Shown here in pieces: positions 42,775 to 54,427 of a stretch of DNA of 64,000 nucleotides; the stretch's first letter is position 1; each line of letters starts with the position of its first letter. The position numbers and the translations under genes were made by a program. The notes under the pieces were generated by a model. That model ran no database searches. It was given only the letters and a program-made list of their open reading frames with translations, and was not told the origin of the DNA. This stretch comes from Coptis chinensis (lineage: Eukaryota > Streptophyta > Magnoliopsida > Ranunculales > Ranunculaceae): assembly GCA_015680905.1 (NCBI GenBank), contig CM027381.1:60392501-60456500 (forward strand), given 5' to 3'.

Positions 42775-43368
42775 CTAAAAGGCATTTTCACACTCATCAT
42801 TCCATACTGCTAAGTCTTTTAACGTCTGAAAGAAAGGGCGACATTTATCAGAATATTTGGAGATGAAACGATTTATTGCTGCCAGGCGCCCCATGAGTTG
42901 TTGTATCTCCTTCTTTTTGTTTGGTGATGGCATATCGAGGATTGCTCTGATTTGTTCAGGATTTGCTTCAATGCCTCTGCGAGTCATCATGTAACCCAAG
43001 AACTTCCCTGAGATCAAGCCAAAAGAGCATTTTGAAGGATTGAGCCGCATATTAAACTTTTCCACTCTTGTGAATACTTCTTGTAAATTTACCAGATGAT
43101 CACTACTGATTTTGGATTTAACAACCATGTCGTCAATGTATGCTTCCATAATCTTGCCTAGCATGTCTCCAAATATAGTATTGATCATTTGCTGGTAAGT
43201 GGCGCCAGCATTCTTCAACCCGAAAGGCATCACTTGATAGCAAAAAATACCTCGATCAGTTATGAATGATGTTAATTCCTGATCTTCAGCAGACAACGGG
43301 ATCTGATAGTATCCTGAAGAAGCGTCCATAAATGATAAGTGTGGAAATCCGGATGTGGCATCAACAAG
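42775..43368 (-). pseudogene. Reverse transcriptase, catalytic part, of B
   Basis: Open from MDASSGYYQIPL to WNDECENAF. Has FCYQVMPFGLKNAGATYQQM and AYIDDMVVKSK, the YxDD box with both catalytic aspartates, then KCSFGLISGKFLGYMMTRRG and MGRLAAINRFISKYSDKCRP. A stop and frameshift at both ends separate it from neighbours. It copies element RNA to DNA. Confidence 0.9.
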
Positions 43369-45084
43369 TTATGATATCCGCGGAAGAGGGAATGGATGTA
43401 TGGGGAATGCTTTGTTAAGATTGGTGAATTCGATGCATACTCTCATCTTGCCATTCTTTTTCGGCACTGCTACCACGTTGGACAACCATCTAGGGTATGA
43501 AACTGGGCGAATAAAATTGACAGAGAGTAAACGATCAATCTCTTCTTTAACCTTTAGCTTTCTATCAGGAGCCATGCGCCCGGGCTTTTTGTCGCATACG
43601 GGCTTAACACTTGTATCAATGTCAAGCTTGTGACAGGCAACATTTGGGTGTATTCCTGGCATTTGCTCCAAAGACCAAGCAAAAATGCTCTTGTTTTTTC
43701 TGAGTAGAGTAACCATTTCCCTTTGTTCATTTTCTGATAGCTCGGCTGATATGAAGGTTGTTTCTTTGCTAGATTCTCCAATTTGAACTTCTAAGAGGCG
43801 GTCTATAGTCGGTGGTCTTTCACTTGATGATATGGTGGAATAGTTTATTTGTGGTGCGGATTGTGCTTGAATGACTTCTTGTGAATTGCTTAAAATTGTG
43901 TTTCCATGCATATCAGATTGACGGTAATCATCTAATATTCTTTCGTGACAACGGCTAGAAGCCATCTGATCTCCTCGTATTTTGCAAATTTTGTCTAGAG
44001 ATGGAAATTTCACTGCTTGGTGGAGGGTAGAGACAACAGCACCCATACAGTGGAGCCAATCCCTACCTAAAATTGCATTGTAGGAAGATTTGTAGTTCAT
44101 TAAAAGAAAATCAATGTTGACCGCCTTATCCATGAGTTTGACTGGTAAAGAAACTCTTCCGACCGGAGTTGCTGCTGTTCCATCAAAACCGATTATCGGG
44201 TTGTTATCTGTGACAATCAAATTTTCTAAGAGTTTCATGTCATTATAACAACCTGAAAAAATTACACTAGCAGAACTTCCAGTGTCTATCATGACACGCT
44301 CTACTCGCCATAGACCAATGTAAGCTGTGATAACGACTGCATCGTAATGAGGGTGATGAATGCCAATTAGGTCTCTGTCAGTAAAACATAGTGGGCTTGG
44401 TTCGATGGTTTCTATGCGAGTTCCTTCAATAAAATCGAAGCTATTTATGTGATATAGCTCACGTAAAAATCCCAACTTTTCTCTTTGCTCACATTTTTGT
44501 TTTGTGCGTGACACGTCGTTGATTCTGGTGTGACCAGCTTTGATGACGTTGTAACTTGAGATTGACAAATTCTGTTGAGCACTTTTAGTGCTTAAGAATT
44601 CCTCTAGCTGTCCCTTCTCTACTAGCTTTTGTATCTTTCCTCGTAAGGATCTGCATTGTTCAGTTTCGTGACCAAAGTCATTGTGGAAAAGACACCATAG
44701 ATTTTTATCACGCGTAGACTTTGTACCTTCGGGTAAAGGCATTGGAGGGAAAAGCAGATTGCGACTTTTAATCTTCTCATAGATTGAGGCATATTTGGCA
44801 TTCAGTGGAGTGAGCTTCATCTCTTCTCGAAAATTGTTTGTCTTTTTAAGATCCTGCTTCGGTTGTTGAGTTTCCATTGTGCTTTGTTTCTGCTTGCTTT
44901 TGATATCTGTAGATTCTTTTCCTCTAAAATCTTTATCCCTTGAAGCTCGTGCTGCCGCATCTATTTCAACATTGATGAATTGTAGCGTTCGTGTGAACAA
45001 GTCAGATTTAAATCGGGGAGGATCTCTTACCAAATGAGTTATATATTCCGTTAGTATCAAAGCGGAGAGCTTCTTTGAATGCAT
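43369..45084 (-). pseudogene. Gag C-terminus, protease and RT N-terminus of B
   Basis: A 571-codon open frame. Residues 131-144 CLFHNDFGHETEQC form a C-H-H-C knuckle usual in Tat Gag. Protease at about 245-350: VMIDTGSSASVIF with D-T-G at 267-269, and YNAILGRDWLHCMGAV. RT begins at about 455 (MPGIHPNVACHKLDI) and shows KVKEEIDRLL, IRPVSYPRWLSNVV and KKNGKMRVCIEFTNLNKAF, where the usual CIDFTNLN has Glu for Asp. The frame is lost at the C-terminus in the segment corresponding to CPKDHFPLP. Confidence 0.88.
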
Positions 45085-46665
45085 GAATGATCATCATTCT
45101 TGGCACATCCGTGACCCCCGCTTGGATTTGGCGAAATCGGACAACGAATTTTGCAAGTGTTTCATCTTTCTGTTGTTTTATGTTTAGCAAGATATTGACA
45201 TCTTTGGGCCGAGTCCAATTATGTTGAAATCGATCCGTGAACTGATCTGCTAACTCCTGAAAAGATTCGATAGATCTAGCTGGAACTTCCGATAGCCATC
45301 GCAAAGCTTCCCCTTTTAGGGTTGCCGGAAAAAGTTTGCATAAGAGAGCGTCATCCTTACGCCAAAGAACTAGCCTGCTTTTGAACTCCATAACATGGTT
45401 GTTTGGATCGCCTTCTGTTTCATCGTACTTAGGCAATTCTAGCTGTTTGAAACCTTCCTGATGTTCTGCATTTTGTATACGCCAGGAAAAACGTCCAACG
45501 ATGTCTTCATTTACGGCTAAGTCTTTCCAATGTTTTTCCTTTAGATCAGTATTATTCATTGCCTTTTTAACGATGTCTTTAATCTGCTGCTCAGTATATG
45601 TTATTCCTTCATTTGTTTGGCGACGGACGACTTGTGGTTGAACTTCTTGACCTTGTGTCATATGCGTCTGCCCCCAGTTGTTGCCCATATCTGGAAACCT
45701 TGGGTGCTCTGGACTGCGATACCTATGACGGAAGTTTGAAATGTCTCGGTAATCGGAGAGTAATCTATATGATGAGTGTTATCTCTATGTCGGTCTTCCA
45801 GTTGTCTTCTACACCGATTCCTTTCGTTCAAGTCGAGTCTTAGGTCATGATTCAGATCTTGCTTGAGGTCACAGCTCGAATGCCCCAAGTGAGTTCTAAT
45901 GTTAGGTGGTATCCTCCGATCTGACCGCCGTAATGTGCTGCTATCCTGGCTTACGAGGTTTGTATTACCTCGGTAGTATGGCTGGTGGCTTGTTCGGTGT
46001 GAATCAGACTCACTTGGGGAGATGCGACGACTAGTATGTGACCTGTGATGTTGTCTATCACGCCTGCTATTACGACCGTTGACATCAGGATTCCTCAATC
46101 GCCTTAATAAATTGGTTGAAATATGTCGTGGCCTGGATTGATTTGGACGATTTTCAGGGACATCATCAGTGGTTCGGAATCTTTCGCTATTGCTTTGCAA
46201 GCGGTGGAATACACTGCGGTTTTCTCCAGATCTTGGGATTCTTGATGGAATAGATGAAGCAGTATCATTGTTGTCTATCTGTACTTGCTTCCCTTCATCT
46301 ATTTGCTTCTGCAAGTCCGCATTATGCTCCTTTTCCCTTCTAAGTTTGTTACGCAGAGCTTCCAGAGTCATTTCTTCATCACCTGTGTCGTTATCATTTG
46401 GATCTGCAACCATATTTGCATCTGCATCTGGATCTGTATCTGGATCTGCATCTGGTGAATTAGTATCATTAGGAGGAGAAGATACTGGAGCATGTGACCT
46501 TGGAAATTTAGATCTGCGCTATTTTGGTACTGGAAGCAACAAAGGTGGAGCTTGTTGGTTTGATGCAACTTGATCGACACGAACTTCAGCATTTTGTTGA
46601 TTGTTTCCCTCTGATGGTTGTGCTCTTGCCTGCTTGTTCGCTAGAGATCTTGTTATAGTAGCCAT
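45008..46665 (-). pseudogene. Gag of element B
   Basis: Starts at the ATG ending 46665 (MATITRSLANKQARA), 46 bases after the primer site. A TAG at about 46519 and a frameshift near 45670 interrupt it. The N-terminal part is acidic (PDADPDTDPDADAN) followed by a helix (MTLEALRNKLRREKEHNADL) and an arginine/serine-rich stretch. The retrotransposon gag domain is in 45008-45688: LELPKYDETEGDPNNHVMEF, LCKLFPATLKGEALRWL and SFQELADQFTDRFQHN. It would form the particle. Confidence 0.85.
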
Positions 46666-46710
46666 TAACAAAGATTGAGAGAGATACGTGGAAGAGAGAA
46701 CATTAACAAG

Positions 46711-46727
46711 AACCGCAGATGGCGCCA
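46711..46727 (-). other. Primer-binding site of element B
   Basis: Minus-strand TGGCGCCATCTGCGGTT, four bases inside the 5' LTR. It differs from the Ath1/Ath2 sites after TGGCGCC; I cannot assign the tRNA with confidence. Confidence 0.8.
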
Positions 46728-46731
46728 ATTA

Positions 46732-47432
46732 TGTTTGGGTATGAATTCACCCAGACACACTATTAAATCTGCAAGGGGAGATGTTGTATCAAGAATGAGA
46801 CTGTGCCTTAATGGCTGCCTACGTATCCAGAATATGTATCCAGAATCAAGTCTCTAAAAAATGTAGTTCTTTGTTAAGTGAAGAGTCCTATTTATAGAAA
46901 TAGAAAATAAGAGTCCTGATAGCACAAGGACTCTTACTAGATAGGACTGGTTAACTGAACATGTGACCGGCTCAGGTGACTGACTGGGCCGTCCCGATGT
47001 CTACTTCACACGTGAGCCGTCCAAGTGGCTAACTAGAACTGTGAGCCGTCCAGGTGGCTAAGTGGACATGTGAGCCGTCCAAGTGGCTAACTAGAACTGT
47101 GAGCCGTCCAAGTGGCTAAGTGGACATGTGAGCCATCCAAGTGGCTAAGTGGACATGTGAGCCATCCAGGTGGCTAACTAGAACTATGAGCCGTCTAGGT
47201 GGCTAAGTGGACATGTGAGCCGTCCAAGTGGCTAACTAGAACTATGAGCCGTCTAGGTGGCTAAGTGGACATGTGAGCCGTCCAAGTGGCTAAGTGGACA
47301 TGTGAGCCGTCCAAGTGGTTAAGTGGACATGTGAGCCGTCCAGGTAGCCAAGGATCGGTCACTTAGACTTAATATAAAGACTAAGTCCCTAATGAGTTTG
47401 TTAGCCAGGGTATGAATGTGGAGGTACGTACA
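46732..47432 (-). repeat. 5' LTR of element B
   Basis: 701 bp, the same length as the 3' LTR. Its 29-bp array (GAGCC at 47014 through 47333) also has exactly 12 units, with the same order of variants. Confidence 0.95.
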
Positions 47433-47437
47433 GGAGG

Positions 47438-48361
47438 TTTAGCCAAGAATCATTCCGCAATCATTTCCATATGAATCTAAACTAAACAAAATATCAAGAT
47501 TCGAAATTTACTAAGCTAAATTAAACAATAATTGAAATCTAATTAATTAACTAAGAATGAAATAAGAACAAGAATTTAAACTAGATCTATAAATGCAAAT
47601 GACAAAAATCGAAATTGAATAATAATAACTATTTTATTTATCTAATTAAATGACGAACAATCATTCAAGGAATTAAATAAAAACAAGATATGAAACTAAT
47701 TAAATTAAACTAATTAAATCTAAGGAAAACTAGATCTAGAATTAATTAATGGAGGCTACTAATCTAATATTTAATTTAGGTCTAACTATCTACCATTAAC
47801 AAAGAGCTAAACTTTTGTTTTTATACATTCAGATCCAAAAATCGTGCATGGGCTTGGAGCCATGTTTTGGGCCAGAGAATCAGGCCCAAAACCCAATTCT
47901 TTCAGTCTAAAAAGGCCTCTTCAGCTGCAGTTGGCTTCAACAGACTTTTCGTCCACTTTGCTCCTCTGATTGGGTCACGGCTTGGACCATTGGAAAGCTC
48001 TTTCCGAGCCGGTCATTTTGACATAAGGTAGGCCCCATTCTGAGGTCTGAGTCCAAAGATACAGCCTTTGGAAGTTCTGCTGACTTGTGTGTTGTTTCTG
48101 CCCGCGTCGACTTTTCAGCTTTAGACCGGGCTTTAGAAAGGCTTTATCTTCTTGAATCTTGGCCTTTAATCATGGAACTCCTTAGTAACCGACCTTTGCT
48201 CCTTTATCTCACTAAAGTGGCACATTTCTGCACATAATGGACTTTGAAGCCTGAAATGCATAAAAACATGTAATCAGTGTTAACTCTTAATTATTACTCA
48301 CATAATTGGTCTAAAAGTATGATTATTAAGGGGTTAAAACTATAGTTTTGGGCTCTTATCA
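47438..48361 (-). repeat. 3' LTR of A, right part
   Basis: Continues the LTR split by B and ends CTCTTATCA. TATAAAAACAAAAG on the minus strand near 47811-47824 is the TATA box. Confidence 0.93.
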
Positions 48362-50520
48362 AACCACCCCCAAACAGCATTTTGCTTGTCCTCAAGCAAA
48401 GATGAGAAATTAGAATAAGTGAGAAAAATGGAGTTCTATCTACTCTCATTTCACTGAGTGCGATTGCATTGACCATATGCAACAAGGACTTAAACCACTA
48501 GGAATTCCCTAGTGGACGAGTTATAATCTCGTGAGAGTTTTCCAGTGAAGGTACTCACAAACTTCATCTATACTACAACGACTAAGAAATAAAACTATTG
48601 TTTCCTTATTCATGCTCTAAATTAACTATACCTCTCACTAGCAATGCATATAGAGTAATCAAGTCGAAACCTAAGCTAATATATGCATAATAATCAATCA
48701 TCTACTTAATAAACATATATACAATGAGTAATGCTATGAAATGCAAGAAACAGTCCGTTTAAAACTTTGGAATAACGCCCTTAAGTAGGTTCTCACATAA
48801 AAGTCAAGACAAAAATCACTCGATTTTTCCACTCAAGTTTTGCTACTCCCGGTGTGCAAGGTGGGCATACTTTACCTTACAATCTCAATGACACACAAGG
48901 AAGCCAAAGTTGATCAAACACATCTGCCACTTACTATCCCACTAACCTATTCCTAATTGAGCTAGAGGTCTTTATTAGGTGTCATGGGGGATTAGGAGAT
49001 GGTTTAAAAAGGAAGGAAATGGATATTCAAAAGGGACAAGTCCGAGATAATAGAGTCTTCATATTATGTAACTAGAGAAAACCTTGTTATTTACTTTTTT
49101 GCTTCTACACTTTGTTTCCATCTTTAGCCATATTTTTTTTTTTTTTTTTTGGCTTTTGACTCCTTTTATTCTATTTTTTGGAGTTTTTATTTTATTTCTA
49201 TTTTTATTTTTCTTTTCTTTGGATGGAAACTTCTTTTCTTTATTTTTCTCAAGCAATTAACTAACTTTTTGTTTACAATGGGTTTTCTCTTCTTCTTTCT
49301 TCCTTATTCTATTCTCGGACTTATCTAAATTGGGTAGGTTTTTTTTTTTTTTTTGTTTTGTTTTGTAGTAAGGGTAAAAGGATTTGTGGTTTATGAAAGG
49401 GCTAATAAAAGGCTCGATTAGGCTTAACTAGTGGAAAATATACTTAGGTCGGAATTTCTAGCTATATCGATCCAAAAAGGGCCTAAATTCTCTCTTAGGA
49501 CATGGTATAGTGGTCAAGCAAGTGGACGTGTGATTTCTCTATTCGGAATATACTTCTCCCTTGTGTCATTTCTCAAATGTTTCACTCATATAAGGCTTTA
49601 GGCTATATTCTCACAGGATTTGTAGAATAAGTACTCTAGCCTAGATTTCAAAAAACTTCTTTGCCCAACAATCATAGATACTCATGTAATATATTTATAG
49701 ATAGATGCAAAGATTATTACCTACTTATTAACCTAAGTTTCTAAAAACTATTCTAATGCAATAGCTACGTGAGACTTCTAGATTATTAAGAGCATAGAGA
49801 AAGAAACAATACCAATATTCCTAAGTGTATAGCATAAACTTTTTATTTTTATTTTTATTTTTATTATTTTTAAGACAAATAATACGTAATATACAACCTA
49901 ATATGTGCTTAACATTTACATCGTGTTTCTATACCACCCCAAACAATTTGGGAGAAGGGGTTCATGAAACAATTTAATAGCACAATTAAATTATGTAACT
50001 AACTAATTTTTATAATTTTTACATTTTATAAACAAAAGTGCGTAATTTACATCCTAAAAGTGTCTAATTTTTGCAAATGTTTCTATCCCACCCCCAAACA
50101 ATCGAACGCTTTGTCCTCAAAGTGTAAAGAGATAAGGGAAGAATTTACCATAGAAACGCGGCAAAAATTGGCGCACTGAATGTAAATATTGTAAAGATGA
50201 TATGATAATATGAAGCACAATTAAACCGGTGCGCACTAACTAACACAAACTCTATCGAGTAAAACATGACAGCTTAAGGTGGCAACATGATTTGAAATGG
50301 ATACCAAAATACGCCACCCCTAAACAAAATTGGAAAACTCTTTTAAGTTTGAAAATTTTGTTTGGCCTATACTCGAGAAAGTTGGTATTGTCTTAAAACT
50401 TGGGTCTTTTAAAGTCGATTCCTAGACTTATCTAAACATATGTATGAATATGCAGTTTATCATATATCAACAACCGAAATAGTTGTGGATCATTCCATAA
50501 ATAAATATCGTGAGAAAACA
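48362..50520 (-). other. Purine tract and 3' noncoding region of A
   Basis: Begins AACCACCCCCAAACAGC (minus-strand purine tract) beside an 8-bp stem TTTGCTTG/CAAGCAAA with TCCT loop at about 48379-48399. A second hairpin ACGAG-TTATAAT-CTCGT is at about 48518-48534. T-rich tracts at 49130-49260. Further purine-tract copies at 49934-49945, 50088-50104 (again with a CTTTG/CAAAG hairpin) and 50314-50326. One AGTC/GACT motif at 50402-50430. Colinear with 57284-59120 of D. No gene seen. Confidence 0.7.
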
Positions 50521-51420
50521 TATCCAAACATAATCAAGCACCAAGATTTCCTACGCACGACCTAGTGGAATGAAAGCGAAGTTGGATAGACCTATAACAT
50601 AACCGAAAGCATGCACCTTATGTTTCATCTTTTGAACGAGAGGGTGTCCTAGTGAATAAGTGTGGAAAAGTGAATGGTTGTGGAAGATATGGTGGATTGG
50701 GATAAGTTTTGGAGGAAAGCATGGAAAAATGAGGATGTGGGTTTAGCACAAAACTCATTCATGGTGTTGTTAGGGGACCGTCTCAAGTCTGAAAATGAAG
50801 GTGTCAAGTGGTTTATCCTTGGGAAGTATTTGTTTACTAGGTGGATTTAAAAATCATGAAGCAGGGGAGAAACTAAAGGATCGAAAGTGCAAACTCGAGG
50901 GTTTGAAAGGGTGGAGGGTGGGGAATATTGGTGATGGAAGGTGAATGATTCAGCCTAGAGCTCTCAAGTCCATATCATTAGAAATCTTAATATATGCAAG
51001 ACATTCCTCAATAGTTGGGTCAAAAGGGTCACCTTTGGGATAGGGATTGAAAAATTCATCTTCCGTCATAGCATCAAGGGATGAATGGTTATTGGCAAGG
51101 GGACTCGCTTAAAGTGGTAAAGAAGCGGTGCAAAAGAGTTGTAAAGGAATTCTTCTTCGATTTCGTTCTACTACCGGGGAATCATTGTTAAAGTCGGAAT
51201 TCGGAAGGAAAGGAATTTGTTAATCTGTTTCTCTCGAAACATGTTTTAAAGTAATCTTGAGCTAAGCTCTCGATCATGCTAACCTCTCCATTTGTAGATG
51301 AATCGGATAATCGCGGTCCTCGCTTTGAAAATATTTTACCTCAACAGAAAGATGGCCAAAGGACAAGGACATCGAACCATCGCGCAGTTTTGAGCCCTTA
51401 GGATATTTTTAATAGAAAAT
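50521..51420 (-). pseudogene. Remnant of the protease extension in A
   Basis: Aligns with 36670-37500 of C but is broken throughout by indels. Recognisable on the minus strand are the segments matching DEFFTLYPSDSF (about 51050-51080) and MIESLAQD (about 51255-51280). At about 51400 it joins DNA matching Gag, so the protease core and Gag-protease linker are deleted. Confidence 0.7.
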
Positions 51421-52273
51421 TCATTTTAGTAGGGATTTGAAATTTACATTCATTATGGGATAGGCTTTTTGTTGTACAGAAATGGCCTCTACCTTTTTGT
51501 GAGGGATTCAATTAGAGTTTTAAGCTCAAAGTTAGATCCTGATTTAACCTCAAACATACCTAGGGTAGCCTTAAGCTGGTGAAGAAGAACTAAGCGGAGC
51601 CGGAGTAATCGTCACTACCCTGTTGGTTTAAATTATTATTACGCTTTAGTCCATAGTTTGGATCTTCCAAAATTTATATGCCTCGGTGTAAATGGCTCCT
51701 TTACTTAGGAAACTACTCCCATTCATTATGTCTAGGACTTCTTTATGGTGGTGTAGAAGTCTTTTGAAAAAGGCATGAACTAACGTGTCTTTGCTAGGTG
51801 ATGGTGTGGACACTCTATAAGGAGATTGGTGAAACGATTCCAAGCCTCCAAAAATGATTCATGAGGATTCTCGGCCGAAAGAAGTGAATCTTGGAAAGCA
51901 TTTCATCCGCCTTTAGGGGTGGGTAAAAATGTTCCATAAACAAGTGAACAAGTTTGGCCCACGAGTCCATTGTAGGAAATTAGGGGCGGTTAACCAAGAC
52001 GCCTTTATCAACTAAGGTGAAAGGGAATACCCTCAATTTAATTTGTTCCGCACCAACCGTAGGATGGTGGAATGTTGTAAGGACTTGTTCAATCCTACGC
52101 ATGTGTTGATAAGGTTTTTCATGGTCTAAACCATGGAAAACGGGTAACAAATTAAATATGTTTGGGGGAATTCGGAAATCCCCCACTGGGTCTGCTAGAA
52201 CGATGCAGGATTTAGGGCTATCGCTCAAGGCTTTATAAAAGTCAGAGAGAGGAGTCTCTCTTTCTTCAGCCAT
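51421..52273 (-). pseudogene. Gag remnant of element A
   Basis: Opens with MAEERETPLSDFYKALSDSP at 52273, the same start as C. Open for 97 residues through IPPNIFNLLPVFHGLDHEKP and AEQIKLRVFPFTL, then frames break; 51646-51843 carries SPSKDTLVHAFFKRLLHHHK and EVLDIMNGSSFLSKGA. The protein cannot be made whole. Confidence 0.8.
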
Positions 52274-52919
52274 AATATCAGGTGGTGTATGTGAAATAGT
52301 AGCTAGAGGTGTAGCGGGTGGGAAACTAGATAGACTTGTTTGTTGACGTTGCCGTGTAATTACGTTAGTTGTTTTTCTTCAACCAGACCTTAATCTCATG
52401 CAAGACTAAGTCGAACTTAACTAAACATGCAACATTCCAAACAATTCGATATACTAGTAGAAACCTCTAACCGGAGATGCGAGGTGTGGAAGAAAGGAAT
52501 ACCGAAGGCCCTTGCTTCGCTTTTATGAATAGCGTCTTGTTCTGGCGTGTTAGGTGTATATAACAAGTTAGAACACCGAAAAACTTAAAAATCGAAGTTC
52601 TAAACAAACCTCAGAGAAATCCGGAAAATTTGGCTTAGGGGGTGCTCTTTCGGCGCTATGATCGGCTCCGTTCCAAGAACTTAGCGCTGGTCTTCGGTAT
52701 GGGGCGGGTCGCGCTCCGTGTTCCAGTAACTTAGCGCGGGTCGCGCTCTGATAGGGCGCGGTCGCGCTCCGTGTATATTTTTGCGGAACTTTTCAATGCT
52801 GAAACGGACAACCACAGTATGAATCAAACAAGGGTGGGTGGGTTTAATGGGACTTAAAAGTGACTAATTATACTATGAAAACAATGCTAAAGGGAAACTA
52901 AGATGGCAGCGGCGCCATT
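52274..52919 (-). other. 5' leader and primer site of A
   Basis: The primer site TGGCGCCGCTGCCATCT is at 52901-52917 (minus). A GC-rich block at 52640-52790 has tandem GCGGGTCGCGCTC and TTCCAGTAACTTAGCGC words. The rest is AT-rich and noncoding. Confidence 0.75.
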
Positions 52920-54422
52920 TGATAAAAGATAAATTGGCATAGTTTACCTACGAAATGAACGATGAACTCCAAACGTAAGTAAACTAAAACTATTTACATG
53001 TCTATATTTATCAAAGTTTCTACTCTCAAATCTATCGAAATAGAGTGGAGTAACAAATTCGTTCCACTCCTAGTGCTCTAGCATGGAATATTTTCTAATC
53101 TAATTAGTCGGTCTTAAGTCTAATGAGAGTTTTACGAGGGGGATTTATACTACGATGCAACTACCCACAAGATACAAACTATAATTGATTCAACTACGGA
53201 AATACTACGTTGATTCTATAATAAGGAATTAGGGGGGATTGATTCCACCTTAACTCAAGTTAACTCACTAACGAATTTAATCGTCAGAATCCAAATTGAA
53301 CTGCTACGCAGAACAATTGGTTCTTCCTAATCCCTAATTATACATGACATTTCTACCATTTCATAACTAGCATGGGAACGATTAAACCCATTCTCATGGT
53401 GAATTAATCGTTTCTAGAGTGGAATAGAAATTACGACGACTCTACGATAATCGGAATCAAGCTTTCATCAAGGCTTCTCAACCCCCTCTAATGGAGGTTT
53501 AGCCGAGAATCATTCCGTAATCATTTCCATATGAATCTAAACTAAACAAAATATCAAGATTCGAAATTTACTAATCTAAATTAAACAATAATTGAAATCT
53601 AAATAATTAACTAAGAATGAAATAAGAACAAGAATTTAAACTAGATCTATAAATGCAAATGACAAAAATCGAAATTGAATAATAATAACTATTTTATTTA
53701 TCTAATTAAATGACGAACAATCATTCAAGGAATTAAATAAAAATAAGATATGAAACTAATTAAATTAAACTAATTAAATCTAAGGAAAACTAGATCTAGA
53801 ATTAATTAATGGAGGCTACTAATCTAATCTTTAATCTAGGTCTAACTATCTACCATTAACAAGGAGCTAAGCTTTTGTTTTTATACATTCAGATCCAAAA
53901 ATCGTGCATGGGCTTGGAGCCATGTTTTCGGCCAGAGAATCAGGCCCAAAACCCAATTCTTTTAGTCCAAAAAGGCCTCTTCAGCTGCAGTTGGCTTCAA
54001 CAGAGTTTTTGTCCACTTCTGTTCCTCTGATTGGGTCAAGGCTTGGACCATTGGAAAGCTCTTTGCAAGACGGTCGTTTTGACATAAGGTAGGCCCCATT
54101 CCGAGTTCTGAGTCCAAAGATACGGCCTTCGAAAGTTCTGCTGACTTGTGTGCTGTTTCTGCCCGCGTCGACTTTTCAGCTTTTGACTAGGCTTTAGAAA
54201 GGCTTTATCTTCTTGAATCTTGGCATTTAATCACGGAACTCCTTAGTAACCGACCTTTGCTCCTTTATCTCGCTAAAGTGGCACATTTCTGCACATAATG
54301 GACTTTGAAGCCTGAAATGCATAAAAACACGTAATCAGTGTTAACTCTTAATTATTACTCACATAATTGGTCTAAAAGTATGATTATTAAGGGGTTAAAA
54401 CTACATTTTTGGGCTCTTATCA
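52920..54422 (-). repeat. 5' LTR of element A
   Basis: 1503 bp, TGATAAAAG to CTCTTATCA, followed by TTTAA. By eye it is roughly 97 percent identical to the other LTR over the first 500 bp. TATAAAAACAAAAGC on the minus strand near 53872-53886 places U3 at about 53890-54422, leaving an unusually long R/U5 of about 950 bp. Confidence 0.94.
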
Positions 54423-54427
54423 TTTAA

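Larger units (their letters stand above)
38634..47432 (-). mobile_element. Tat-type Ty3/gypsy element B with GGAGG duplication
   Basis: An 8.8-kb minus-strand element with two 701-bp LTRs, primer site, Gag, protease, RT, RNase H, an additional archaeal-type RNase H, integrase, tandem repeats, purine tract, and GGAGG at 38629-38633 and 47433-47437. The double RNase H marks the Tat lineage. About seven breaks in coding capacity make this copy defective, but all catalytic motifs are recognisable. In the first 270 bp the LTRs differ at about nine places, six of them transitions. Confidence 0.95.
38053..54422 (-). mobile_element. Ath1 element A with TTTAA duplication
   Basis: Complete by its borders: LTRs of about 1505 bp (38053-38633 plus 47438-48361, split by B) and 1503 bp (52920-54422), primer site and purine tract in place, and TTTAA at 38048-38052 and 54423-54427. 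The inside is short (about 4.6 kb): a decayed Gag, a fragment of the protease extension and 3' noncoding DNA; ORF-X, ORF-Y and the protease core are missing. Its target was the protease of C. Confidence 0.93.
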
